Positions 54,001 through 61,854 of a stretch of 64,000 nt of DNA are shown here, one piece after another. Where the stretch lies: contig CAWGOF010000003.1 of the NCBI GenBank assembly GCA_963824225.1, positions 2,728,001 to 2,792,000 of the forward strand, read 5' to 3'. Numbering within the stretch: position 1 is the stretch's first letter; every line of letters starts with the position of its first letter. The stretch is from CAWGOF01 sp963824225 (GTDB lineage: Bacteria; Acidobacteriota; Polarisedimenticolia; Polarisedimenticolales; Polarisedimenticolaceae). The notes beneath the pieces were generated by a model. That model had not been told where the DNA came from. It was given only the letters and a program-made list of their open reading frames with translations, and searched no databases. A program made the position numbers and the translations under genes.

Positions 54001-55330
54001 GTAAGGCCGGGTCGAGGTAGATCAGCAGATTGCGGCAGCTCACGAGCTCCAGCCGAGCGAAGGGCGGGTCGCTCGTCACGTTCTGCCGCGCGAAGACGCA
54101 CAGATCGCGAATCGACTTCACGATCTGGTAATGCGCGTTGAGCTTGACAAAGAAGCGTTGCAGCCGCTCGGCCGAGATCTGACCCGCGATGTTGTCGACG
54201 TACCGTCCCGCGCGGGCCTTTTCGATGGCCGCCTCACTGAGATCGGTGCCAAAAATCTGGACCGGCATGCTGAGGGCCCGCGCGTCCAGGCATTCGGTGA
54301 GGCAGATGGCGATGGAGTAGACCTCCTCGCCGCTCGCGCAGCCGGGTACCCAGATCCGTAGGGGCTCCGTGAGCGAGCGGCCCCCCAAGAGGGCGGGGAA
54401 TATCGTCTCCACCAAGCCCTCGAAGGTCTCGGGATCCCGGAAGAAAGCGGTGACCCGAATGAGGAGGTCCTGCCCCAGGGTCTGCACCTCGTTCGGGTCG
54501 TGCTGCAGGAGGTTTGCGTAGCTCGCCAGTCCATCGGCGTGGCGCACGGCCATGCGGCGCGCGAGGCGACGCTCGATGGTGGTCCGCTTGTAGTGGGTAA
54601 AGTCCACGCCACAGTGGGTGCGCAGCAGCCCGAAAACCCGCTCCATGTCGTCCTCACCCGTAGGCGGCGGCTCCCCGACCGGCGTCGTGCCCGCGCTCAG
54701 ATACGTGTGGCGACCGACTCTTGCGAGTGCCTGTGCCATCAGTTGCGGAGACAGGATGAAATCCACGCAGCCGGTGGCGATCGCGCTTCGTGGCATTGCG
54801 GCGAACCGGGCCGAAGCCGGTTCCTGCGCGAAGGTGATGCCGCCCCGCTCTTTGATCGCCCGCAGGCCCAGAGTCCCATCGGAGCCGCCACCCGACAGGA
54901 TCAACCCGATGGCAAGGTGCCCGCACTCTTCGGCAAGCGAGTGCAACAGGATGTCAATGGGCATGTGCCGCAGCTCGGAGATCTGTCGGCGCTGGAGGCG
55001 CAAGACGCCCCGCAAGAGCGTCAGGGTGGTGTTGGGAGGGATGACGTAGAGATGATCGGGTGCGACCGCCATGCCGTTCTGAGCTTCAGTGACCGTGAGG
55101 GGCGTCTTCTTGGCGAGGATCTCGACCAGCAGGCTGCCATGCGCGGGATCGAGGTGCTGCACGAACAGGAACGCCATGCCGGTCGTCGCCGGGAGCCCCG
55201 CCAGCAGCTCGGACACCGCCTCGAGCCCGCCCGCGGAGGCCCCGATACCGACCACCGGGAAAGGTGTCTCCGGGATTGCTGCTCCTTCTCCGAGCATCTC
55301 GAGCTCACGGGCGGATCCATTGGTGTCCAT
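51008..55330 (-). CDS. CheB-CheR-PAS-GGDEF-EAL hybrid signalling protein
   Basis: 1,440 residues. CheB methylesterase-like (about 25-205; catalytic S32 in VVGIGASAGG, plus VQHLDP and SGGGSDGT), CheR methyltransferase (about 225-495; WVPGCASGEEVYSIAIC), a long coiled coil of NEELQSTNEEL repeats (~680-760), PAS domains (~770-1000), GGDEF near 1097 with RKRD immediately upstream as I-site, and an EAL domain starting near 1228. EAL reads EVLLR; DDFGTG and FEITETAL are present. It could couple chemoreceptor-type methylation and c-di-GMP turnover. ATG 55330 follows GGAGGGAAGG. Confidence 0.88.
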   Translation of the reverse strand: MDTNGSARELEMLGEGAAIPETPFPVVGIGASAGGLEAVSELLAGLPATTGMAFLFVQHLDPAHGSLLVEILAKKTPLTVTEAQNGMAVAPDHLYVIPPNTTLTLLRGVLRLQRRQISELRHMPIDILLHSLAEECGHLAIGLILSGGGSDGTLGLRAIKERGGITFAQEPASARFAAMPRSAIATGCVDFILSPQLMAQALARVGRHTYLSAGTTPVGEPPPTGEDDMERVFGLLRTHCGVDFTHYKRTTIERRLARRMAVRHADGLASYANLLQHDPNEVQTLGQDLLIRVTAFFRDPETFEGLVETIFPALLGGRSLTEPLRIWVPGCASGEEVYSIAICLTECLDARALSMPVQIFGTDLSEAAIEKARAGRYVDNIAGQISAERLQRFFVKLNAHYQIVKSIRDLCVFARQNVTSDPPFARLELVSCRNLLIYLDPALQSQVIPLFHYALKPQGYLILGPSETMGQFSDLFELVDKRHKIYRRKAGPARVGLELRAGGPAALPRSRGTIAAAPAVYMEQAQRVTERLLLARYAPACVLIDGDLNILYFHGETSRYLEHARGPASLNLQKLASPGLLVELVPAIQAARQQDAPVRLAGLRDETSGEMREIHIEVIPLKVPEIEDRCHAILFTQAPTPPRGEPNPAAAWLVQWWAKLSGAGAEAAEAATERDHEILQLKHDLAATRGYLQANTEEHQAAKEELKSAHEEVLSANEELQSTNEELETAQEELQSTNEELTTTNEELQNRNHELNDLNEALSESSDYLDAIVETLRQPLLVLGGDLRIARANGAFYACFQTTPAETEHCLLYELDEGQWNIPRLRTLLEEILHDNAHFQGYEVANVFPRIGEKTMLLNARKLVGGRHRAGVILLAIEDISERKRINDALAEQEAFLRTIIEAEPNCIMLLGSNGVLLQINRAGLELIEADSFEQAAATPLLDLVTAEHRQAFQQLTEAVFRGGQGTLEYEVTGLKGTHRWLDTQTVPIRNRQGDVTALLGISRDISEKHQHSERLSYQATHDAVTGLVNRTEFERRLERVLSTLSAGTQHALLYLDLDQFKVVNDTSGHMAGDELLRQIGALMAPHIRKRDTLARLGGDEFGVLLEHCTLKQVSRVAGDLRQALEEARFVWEDKSFMIGVSIGLVPIPEGGDTLQAVLRAADQACYAAKEQGRNRVHIYVPSDRDLAQRHGEMQWVGRIQEALAEGRFHFHFQPIVSLRDEAMPCDRGEVLLRLRDVDGQTICPSAFIPAAERYQQMRAIDRWVIRTVFPLLRARQTEGVASYGINISGQSLGDEGFLDFTLAQLDETKLLPTSICFEITETALVTNLQHARHFISALTELGCEFALDDFGTGLSSFGYLKALRVDYLKIDGAFIKDILDDPIGDAMVRSMCDIGHAMGLKIIAESVETKPLLEHLKAMNVDYAQGFVLAEPGPLESGH

Positions 55331-55756
55331 GCCTTCCCTCCGTGGCTGGCTGCTCGAGTGACCTCTGCTCCGATGCCGTCGCAGATCAAGAGCCAGTCTA
55401 TTCGGGCTGAGAGTACTCCAACGATCCACGGCAGGGTTCACCGTGACTCGAAGTTGCGCCGAGAGCTTCGGATCAAGTCAAGTGTCCTACGTGCGTCCGC
55501 CCGCAGGCGCCACACTTGAGGGGCCCTTGAGCAGGTACCGTGTTCTTCCGCTTGCGTCCTTGACAAGCCCGCGCGGCGAATCTTACGACTGGTGGTCCTC
55601 GCGACCGGCGAGTGAGAATGGACTCGGCGGTCCACAAGACAGTTGATCTCGGATCTCGCGAAGTTTTTGGCACCATCGCTTCCGCAAACCTTGTGCGGGT
55701 GTGGTTCCGGAGATCCCACGCAGCACGCACCCACAAGGAAGAACAGGAGCAGTGCC

Positions 55757-56065
55757 ATGAGATTCGCTCGCAACGTCAGCTTCACCGTGAAGAGTGGCAA
55801 GGTCGACGAGTTCAACCGTCTGATGCACACCGAGGTCTTGCCGCTGCTGAAGAAAGAGAAGGGATTCCGCGAGAACCTGACGCTCCTCCGCGGCAACACT
55901 GGCATGAGCATCTCCCTGTGGGACGATCGCACCTGCGCGGAGACGTACAACACGAAGACCTACCCCGAGGTCCTCAAGAAGCTCAACCCCGCCCTCGAGG
56001 GAACACCGCGCGTCGATACCTACGACACCATCCTCACCACCATCGCCAACGTCGTTCACGCTTGA
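55757..56065 (+). CDS. ABM/dimeric alpha-beta barrel protein
   Basis: 102-residue protein: RFARNVSFTVKSGKVDEFNR then LPLLKKEKGFRENLTLLRGN and ISLWDDRTCAETYNTKTYPE, resembling the antibiotic-biosynthesis-monooxygenase fold. Catalytic role unknown. AGGAGC precedes ATG 55757. It lies alone between the giant hybrid gene and the second hsp20. Confidence 0.65.
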   Translation: MRFARNVSFTVKSGKVDEFNRLMHTEVLPLLKKEKGFRENLTLLRGNTGMSISLWDDRTCAETYNTKTYPEVLKKLNPALEGTPRVDTYDTILTTIANVVHA

Positions 56066-56263
56066 TCACCCGCGTGGTGGCTCGCTTCCGGAACGGCCGG
56101 GAGCGAGCCGCCTTGGGGTTCTTTCAGCGGAAGTTGGACTGACCGACGTCGAGGCTGCCAGAGCAGTCGGTTCCAAGATCGCACGCACGGACGAATTCGG
56201 CTGTGCGGTGTTGAAGTCGGCTGTGACGCGCTTCGCGAAACGTCGCAAACTGCGGCGCAACCG

Positions 56264-56292
56264 TTGACATCGCGGGGTCGGCGTCTTATGTC
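56264..56292 (+). promoter_or_regulatory. Sigma-70 promoter of hsp20 copy 2
   Basis: TTGACA (56264-56269), 17-bp spacer, TATGTC (56287-56292); identical hexamers and spacing to the promoter of the first hsp20. Expected start near 56,299, giving a 47-base leader with a possible G5/C5 hairpin. Confidence 0.7.
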
Positions 56293-56346
56293 ACGCCGTC
56301 GCGGGGGAACAGAACATCACCTCGCGCCCCCGAAAGGAAGACTGCC

Positions 56347-56784
56347 ATGCAACTCATTCCGTGGGATCCGTTCCAGCAACTTGTCGCGATGAGTAACCGA
56401 CTGAACCGCACGACCAACGATCCTTACACCCCGCGCACCGAGGACACCTTCGGAACGTGGGCGCCGCCCGTCGACATCTTCGAGAAGCACGATCATCTCA
56501 TCATCCGGGCCGAGATCCCGGGTGTCCAGAAGGACGACGTGGACGTCCGGATCGAAAACGGTGTGCTGACCCTGCACGGCGAGCGCAAGCAGGAGGCAGA
56601 CGTCACGGAAGGGAACGCGTATCGGATGGAAAGGGTCTACGGGGCGTTCACGAGGACCTTCTCCCTCCCCACGACGGTCGATGCCGCGAAGGTCACTGCG
56701 ACCTACAAGGACGGCGTCCTCGAGGTGACCATTCCGAAGGTCGAGACCGCGAAACCCAAGAAGATTGAGATCAAGGCCGCATGA
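56347..56784 (+). CDS. Hsp20/alpha-crystallin small heat-shock protein, copy 2
   Basis: 145 residues, about 86% identical to copy 1 by my count, with the same length and no gap. Alpha-crystallin domain ~38-135 (FEKHDHLIIRAEIPGV, YKDGVLEVTIPKVE), tail KKIEIKAA. ATG 56347 has AAAGGAAG upstream. A strong terminator follows 17 bases after its stop. It stands alone; the secreted partner gene of copy 1 is missing. Confidence 0.92.
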   Translation: MQLIPWDPFQQLVAMSNRLNRTTNDPYTPRTEDTFGTWAPPVDIFEKHDHLIIRAEIPGVQKDDVDVRIENGVLTLHGERKQEADVTEGNAYRMERVYGAFTRTFSLPTTVDAAKVTATYKDGVLEVTIPKVETAKPKKIEIKAA

Positions 56785-56801
56785 TCGGCGAAAGGGTTGG
56801 G

Positions 56802-56830
56802 GGCCCGGCCGGTGTTCCACCGACCGGGCC
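56802..56830 (+). terminator. Terminator of hsp20 copy 2
   Basis: A 12-bp stem with a single mismatch (56802-56814 with 56818-56830) and a 3-base loop, followed by GTTGTCTTGT. It lies 17 bases downstream of the hsp20 stop codon. Confidence 0.75.
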
Positions 56831-56857
56831 GTTGTCTTGTATGTAGTCTGAGTCATC

Positions 56858-56944
56858 AGGGGTCAGATTCCAGCGCCGTAGGTAGCGTCGGCTCAGCGAG
56901 TTCGAACGATCCCCGGAAGCGACTCCGGGTGTTCCGACCCACGC
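56858..56944. repeat. Dispersed ~87-bp repeat, copy A
   Basis: Begins AGGGGTCAGATTCCAGCG and includes CCCCGGAAGCG. A closely similar stretch occurs at 59751-59837 in the same orientation, differing by scattered substitutions. Small inverted repeats are present inside, as in REP-type elements. Confidence 0.7.
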
Positions 56945-57037
56945 CATCCCCCCTTCTCTAGCCTGGCAGGAAGTGTTGCGCTGTGTAGGGGTCCAGCGAA
57001 TCGCTACACCCCCCCAACCTCGTCAAGCCGTTTGGTC

Positions 57038-58825
57038 TCAGTTCGACGGGCGGATCGTTCGCGGCTCCAGTTCGGGCGTGTCTCTCCGCTGCAAATCGAT
57101 CATCGCCCGGTAGATTCGCGACCGGACTTCGTGACGCTCGGTCGCCCGCGTGATGTAACGGACCACCAGGGTGACTCCGGAGCCGGTCGGTCGCACGCTC
57201 ATGACCGGCTCGGCACGAAAGGCCTGAGGCGCGGCGACCGGCGCGACCTTCCGCCACTCGTCGGTGGCGAGCTGCGCGTTCTCCTCTGTTTCCGCCGCCA
57301 CCATCTCCTTTACCGCCTCGGCCATCGCGAACGGATCGGCGCCTTCCGGCACGGAGAACTGAATCTCGTCCCACATCCACTGGCCCGAGGTCGAGAAGTT
57401 GAAGTAGTTCCCTTCCACGGCGAATCCGTTCATGAACGCGACTTTCCTTCCCGTCGGATGCCCGGCATCGGACCAGTTCCCCGTCTCCAGCAGGATGGTC
57501 CGCAGGGGTCCGATCTCCAGGACTTCTCCGGGCACTCCCTTGATCTCCACCCAGTCTCCGGCCCGGATCCCGTTGCGGCCCATCAGCACGAACCATCCGA
57601 TGAAGGCCACGATGAAATCCTTCATCACCACCGTCAGCCCCGCGCCGACCAGCGCCAGCACCGCGGCGAACTGGGTCGGAGGACCGAAGATCACCAGCAG
57701 AATCAGGATCAGCCCGCCGCCCCGAATTGCGTAGCCCACGACGGAGTGCAACGTGTGCATCTGCCTGCGATCGGCCGCGAGCTTCGCGAGGGACCGGCTC
57801 ACCCAGAGGTCGGTGAGCGTCGCCACCAGCGCGATGACCAGAATCCAGAGCGCGCAATAGAGGAGCTGGTGCACGCATTGCCGCTGTCGTTCCCGAACGG
57901 ACATGCTCCATCGCTTGTACGTGTCGGCGAGCTGTGTCTCGTTCTCGATCCGCTTGTCGATGACCTCCAAGCTCGTGCGCTTGGCGGCGCGCTGCTTGAG
58001 CGAGGAGATCTTCGCCGCTCCGCTGGATGGGACGGAATCCGTGTCCTCGGCGATGGGGGAGCCGCGGCTCTTCTTCAGCGCGGCGAGCTGGGCCAACGCC
58101 TCCTGCTCGGCCTCCCGCAGCTGCCCGATCCTACCGTGCAGCGAGTACCAGGCCCTCGCGAGCGGGACGGCGTGTCGCAGCTCCGTTTCGTCCGCGGAAC
58201 GCTGCGTCCCGGAAGGCACGAGATTCTGAAGCTCACTATCGGCCTGCTTCCGGGCTTCGTACCGCTCCTTGCGGCGCTGGACGACGCCGATCGGATCGCC
58301 TCCCGCGCGGATCAGGTCCTGGCGGGCGTCGTCCCGCTCATCCAGGTCCAGCTCGGCCTGCGCCTGGACCAGCTGCAGCTGTCGCTGCAGCGCATCCTTC
58401 GAGCTCTCCTTGGCACTCTCCAGAAGCTTCTTCAGGCGCTCGATCTCCGCCTGACCAACGTCCAGCTTCGCTTGCGCCTTCTTCAGCCGGTCGGAAATCG
58501 CCTGTGCCTCGGGCGTGAGCGCCGCGGGACGTTCCGCGGCGTCCTGAAGCGCGGTGGCGAAGGCAAGGTCGACCTCGTTGTCGGCGATGCGTAGGGCCTC
58601 GCGAGCCATCCGCTGCTCTTGACGGCTCACGGCACCCGCAGCTAGCTCTTGCGCCGTCTCGAACTGATTCTGAGCCGCGGAGATCATCCGAGAGGCAGGG
58701 TCGTTCCAGACCGACGCCCTGTTCCTCGGCGCGACGATCGGCTGGTCCGTGATCACCAGCCCGACGATCGTCGCGGTCAGTAGAACCAGAAGAACGGCGG
58801 GAATGATGCGCCGAGAGGTAAGCAT
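57038..58825 (-). CDS. MscS-family mechanosensitive channel
   Basis: 595 residues. A hydrophobic N-terminus (RIIPAVLLVLLTATIVGLVI) precedes a long coiled-coil periplasmic region (about 60-300, Gln/Glu/Ala-rich). Three hydrophobic helices follow (about 325-430), and then the MscS beta-domain core (VVMKDFIVAFIGWFVLMGRN...IRAGDWVEIKGVPGEV). The architecture is that of the larger MscS-like proteins. It probably opens under membrane tension. ATG 58825. Confidence 0.85.
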   Translation of the reverse strand: MLTSRRIIPAVLLVLLTATIVGLVITDQPIVAPRNRASVWNDPASRMISAAQNQFETAQELAAGAVSRQEQRMAREALRIADNEVDLAFATALQDAAERPAALTPEAQAISDRLKKAQAKLDVGQAEIERLKKLLESAKESSKDALQRQLQLVQAQAELDLDERDDARQDLIRAGGDPIGVVQRRKERYEARKQADSELQNLVPSGTQRSADETELRHAVPLARAWYSLHGRIGQLREAEQEALAQLAALKKSRGSPIAEDTDSVPSSGAAKISSLKQRAAKRTSLEVIDKRIENETQLADTYKRWSMSVRERQRQCVHQLLYCALWILVIALVATLTDLWVSRSLAKLAADRRQMHTLHSVVGYAIRGGGLILILLVIFGPPTQFAAVLALVGAGLTVVMKDFIVAFIGWFVLMGRNGIRAGDWVEIKGVPGEVLEIGPLRTILLETGNWSDAGHPTGRKVAFMNGFAVEGNYFNFSTSGQWMWDEIQFSVPEGADPFAMAEAVKEMVAAETEENAQLATDEWRKVAPVAAPQAFRAEPVMSVRPTGSGVTLVVRYITRATERHEVRSRIYRAMIDLQRRDTPELEPRTIRPSN

Positions 58826-58952
58826 GACACCTCGATTCCAGTCCCGATTGTAGGACGATGCCTCGTCTCAAGCGAGCCGGTGGCGGATCCGGGCGAGGTG
58901 GGCGTTTCTGGAGCTGGAGTCTGATCGAGGGACGGTCTCGTAGAGTGAGGCT

Positions 58953-58982
58953 ACGGCAACGACTGTTGCATGGTTGCCGTAC
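58953..58982. repeat. Inverted repeat in decayed region
   Basis: TACGGCAAC (58953-58961) and GTTGCCGTA (58974-58982), perfect 9-bp arms, 12-base loop. It lies 128 bases beyond the MscS gene start in the gene-poor stretch. Confidence 0.5.
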
Positions 58983-59171
58983 GAGCGCATGACGGGAACC
59001 CGTGCCGTCGATCAGGTTCCTAAGAAACTACGACTCGCTGGGCGGATTGGGGTCGCCCCGCAAAGCCGCCCCCGCCAGCGTCGGCGAACCCTGACTCTGC
59101 TACAAGTGGCTGGCTCGCTTTCGCTTGGAGGGGGCGGCGGGCTTGCGAGGCTACCCGGCGGCCAACCGCTG

Positions 59172-59430
59172 TCATTTCGGTACTGCAGGAGCGCTGTGCA
59201 GTGCTTGGTCGACCAGTTCTCTCAGCCACGGCACTGGGATCCTGTTCGATGTAAGTGGCCCGTCGGGATTGATGATCGAGGTGTTCTCACTGGTGTAGCC
59301 GCTCTTTTGCAGACGTAGCGCGATGCACGCCGGTTCACCGAGAATGAGGTGCACCCACGAGTCCGGCTTTGTTCCGTGCACCTCGACGACGCCATGTGTA
59401 GCTGAGGCGATCAGGTAGCCGTCGCGGCAT
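59172..59430 (-). pseudogene. C-terminal fragment of an unidentified protein
   Basis: The minus strand reads RDGYLIASATHGVVEVHGTK, followed by WVHLILGEPACIALRL and ending HSAPAVPK before TGA at 59172. It is long, polar and without low-complexity, so it looks like a true protein end. No start codon with a ribosome site exists; the frame is lost at about 59,430. Family unknown. Confidence 0.5.
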
Positions 59431-59560
59431 CTTCTACCTTGTCCAGTACAACGACGGAACAGACAGCTCCTATGGGGAAGTGAGCGCGGCCAAGCCGCGA
59501 GTGCCAGGAACTGGGGCTTGTGGCGGCGGCGAGCCGGGCTTCGGTACCCTCATGTCGCAA
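59417..59560 (+). pseudogene. Remnant of fibronectin-like end domain
   Basis: Plus strand reads RGIFYLVQYNDGTDSSYGEV then AAKPRVPGTGAC, resembling the final strands and Cys-ending tail of the same kind of end domain seen on the kelch and CotH proteins. No upstream gene remains. Confidence 0.5.
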
Positions 59561-59750
59561 CCCGTGGAGATGGCACCCTTGACCCGGCGATGAATGTGGC
59601 GACGCGGGCGTTCGGCTGCGCGCGTCAGGGAGCGTGTGTTTTCCTGAGCGATCGCGAGGTGGGATGCATCGCACGAGGTGCGAAGCACTCACTTACCGAT
59701 CACTTACCGCATGTTCCCTTTGTGTGGAACGAACGAAACCGCTTTGCGGT

Positions 59751-59837
59751 AGGGGTCAGACTCCAGCGCCGTAGGTAGCGCCGGCGCAACGAGCTCGCAC
59801 GTTCCCCGGAAGCACCCCCGGGTGTCCAACCATACGC
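59751..59837. repeat. Dispersed ~87-bp repeat, copy B
   Basis: Begins AGGGGTCAGACTCCAGCG and contains CCCCGGAAGCAC; matches copy A at 56858-56944. Confidence 0.7.
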
Positions 59838-60014
59838 AAAGCCTGGCGGCCCTGTTCCGGGCCCGAGCCGTGAGCGAGGGTCAGGGCGCAGTCTGCTGGT
59901 TCTGCGGGAAACGAACATGCCGCTGGAACGAGAACCACACAGAGTGTAGCCTCCCCTGCACGGCGCTGGGGCTAGATCGTCAACCGCGGGGTCTCGAATA
60001 GAAAGGAGATCATC

Positions 60015-60719
60015 ATGCCGAAGAGGCTCGTGAACGTGGTTCTCGTCCATGGTGGCTTCGTGGACGGCGCAGGATGGAGGGGCGTCTACAGCATTCTGAA
60101 GGAGGACGGCTACAACGTCAGCATCGTTCAGAACCCGACTCTTTCGTTGGCCGACGACGTGGCGGCCACCAAGCTCATCCTTGCTGCGCAGGACCGTCCG
60201 GTGATTCTCGTCGGCCACTCCTACGGTGGAGTGGTGATCACCGAGGCCGGCAACGATCCGAAGGTTGCCGGGCTCGTCTATATCGCGGCCTTCGCCCCGG
60301 ACAAGGGCGAGTCGGTCGCCGCGCTCATCAAGGACCCGCCGCCCGGTGCGCCGGTGCCTCCGATCCTGCCACCGCAGAACGGCTATCTGTTCCTCGACAA
60401 GGCGAAGTTCGCAGCCTCCTTCGCGGCCGATGTGGAACCGAGAGACGCCGCGTTCATGGCCGACTCGCAGGTCCCTTGGGGCGTGGACGCTCTCAGTGGC
60501 ACGATCAGCGAACCGGCGTGGAAGACAAAGCCGAGCTGGTACCTCGTTGCGACCGAGGACAAAATGATTCCGCCGCCCGCTCAACGCCTGATGTCCAAGA
60601 GAGCCGGTTCGACAGTCGTCGAAGAGAAGGGAAGTCACGCGATCTACGTGTCGCGACCCGTTGCGGTGGCGGCACTCATCGTGAAGGCGGCCGAAGGGGT
60701 GAACGTCGCCAGCGTCTGA
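60015..60719 (+). CDS. Alpha/beta hydrolase
   Basis: 234-residue hydrolase. The oxyanion motif VVLVHGGFVDGAGWRGV opens the protein. Nucleophile Ser lies in LVGHSYGG, Asp in VATEDKMIPP and His in KGSHAIYVSRP, giving a full catalytic triad. It resembles the esterase/haloperoxidase-like group. AGGAG lies 7 bases before ATG 60015. Substrate unknown. The gene is followed by a thioredoxin-like gene 52 bases downstream. Confidence 0.85.
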   Translation: MPKRLVNVVLVHGGFVDGAGWRGVYSILKEDGYNVSIVQNPTLSLADDVAATKLILAAQDRPVILVGHSYGGVVITEAGNDPKVAGLVYIAAFAPDKGESVAALIKDPPPGAPVPPILPPQNGYLFLDKAKFAASFAADVEPRDAAFMADSQVPWGVDALSGTISEPAWKTKPSWYLVATEDKMIPPPAQRLMSKRAGSTVVEEKGSHAIYVSRPVAVAALIVKAAEGVNVASV

Positions 60720-60771
60720 AGAACGGCATCGTCAAAGATCTGGTGCTTGCGCGGCGATGGGGGAAGTCGAG

Positions 60772-61392
60772 ATGAGATGGCTGCGCGCAGCCGTTGGAGT
60801 GGTCGTCATTTTGGGCATGCCTTTGCGTTCGCTCGCAGATGTTGCCGATGGTCAGGATCCGACCCACGGCTGCGGGGAAGCGCAGGCAAGAGCTCATGGA
60901 TGCGAGTACAGCTTCACGCTCGCAGCCGGGGAGTTCACCTCGGTCTTCGGAACGAAGGAGGACGGCACCCTGGCCTATAGTCTGCCTCTTCTCAAGGCCT
61001 TCGACAGGTTGGGTCTCCAGATACTCGATCGAAAGGGCTATTCGAAGGGCCTCGCTAAGTTCCTCGAGACCGCGACCGCTTCAGCCACGCCAGTGAACGG
61101 GGGCCGGACATTGACTGAGGAGCTCTCTCGCGTTCGGACCCGTGCCGGACCAACGCCGCTGATGTCGGCTCTGAGCGACGCCGATTTCTTCATCGTAACG
61201 TATGAGGCTGAATGGTGCGTTCCGTGCAAGACTCAACTCAAGAATGTCCGCCGATTCGCGGATGCGAATCGAAAAGCTCGGATCAACCTCGTTCGCGTTG
61301 ACGCTGATCTCTTGAAGCTCGATGCCGAAATGCAACAGCAACTCCTCGGGTCCGCGCTTCAGACTCCGACCCACGAAGACCGGAAGAGGTAG
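60772..61392 (+). CDS. Exported thioredoxin-like protein
   Basis: 206 residues, with a signal peptide near MRWLRAAVGVVVILGMPLRS. The mature part has a C-terminal thioredoxin module at about 135-185 with active site AEWCVPCKTQL. Preceding it are two Cys (HGCGEAQARAHGCEY). The protein stops soon after the fold with a basic tail EDRKR, so the end may be truncated. It could act in periplasmic disulfide chemistry. GGGGAAG lies upstream of ATG 60772. Confidence 0.65.
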   Translation: MRWLRAAVGVVVILGMPLRSLADVADGQDPTHGCGEAQARAHGCEYSFTLAAGEFTSVFGTKEDGTLAYSLPLLKAFDRLGLQILDRKGYSKGLAKFLETATASATPVNGGRTLTEELSRVRTRAGPTPLMSALSDADFFIVTYEAEWCVPCKTQLKNVRRFADANRKARINLVRVDADLLKLDAEMQQQLLGSALQTPTHEDRKR

Positions 61393-61854
61393 GCGACTGT
61401 CGCGCGCCAGCGAGTCTGGACGCGGTGGGACTCTCGGACTGCCGTGTCTCCTTCTCCTGGGGCCAAGCACCTCGGACGCAGCGGTGCATCCGACGACGAC
61501 AATCGTCAGCAATGCCATCGCGACAACAGCGGAGTGACCTCGAACGGTTGCCATTGCTTTGTCAACCCAACGAAGAGGCTTTATCCGGAGTGCGTCTGCG
61601 CATTCCGGATAAAGCCGGTTGGACTAAGCCGCACCATGTTCTCCCCTGGGGATTCTACGCTTGGGGCAGGCGGAGCGGGAAGGCGGCACTGGAGTCGCGC
61701 GGTGCCGTTGAGATCTGGGCGTACGTGGAAGGGCGACGGTGCCGGGTGTCCTGATTCTCTCCGAGCGCCCACGGCCGTTCGAGATTGAGGGGCCGGGCAG
61801 ACACTGACCGGACGCGCGTACAGGCGTCGGTGGCGAGCGGCGGGCCGACGTGAA
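61393..61854. other. Non-coding flank of IS91-type element
   Basis: No convincing gene in 462 bases. It contains the attC-like hairpin and, next to the transposase stop, presumably the element's origin-side end, which I cannot delimit. Confidence 0.4.
61565..61624. repeat. Long hairpin bounded by attC-like core boxes
   Basis: An 18-bp nearly perfect stem (61577-61594 with 61599-61616; one G-T pair) closes a TCTG loop. It is bounded by ACCCAAC (61565-61571) and GTTGGAC (61618-61624), which fit the RYYYAAC and GTTRRRY consensus of integron attC sites; CCAAC and GTTGG also pair with each other. A recombinase of the integron-integrase type is encoded 1.4 kb away. Confidence 0.5.

Larger units (their letters stand above)
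58826..60014. other. Gene-poor decayed stretch, about 1.2 kb
   Basis: No intact gene is visible. It holds a minus-strand protein C-terminus at 59172-59430, a plus-strand fibronectin-like remnant at about 59417-59560, the copy B repeat at 59751-59837, and an inverted repeat at 58953-58982. The fragments abut each other at about 59,425, which suggests successive rearrangements. Confidence 0.55.

Noticed and set aside
58953..58982. Possible second attC-like site
   Set aside because: The hairpin is perfect but the boundary bases do not fit RYYYAAC, so I list it only as an inverted repeat.
61081..61554. Minus-strand frame starting like a lipoprotein (LTIVVVGC)
   Set aside because: The lipobox-like start is attractive, but there is no ribosome site and the rest is the shadow of the thioredoxin-like gene. 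At most a lost 5' end.
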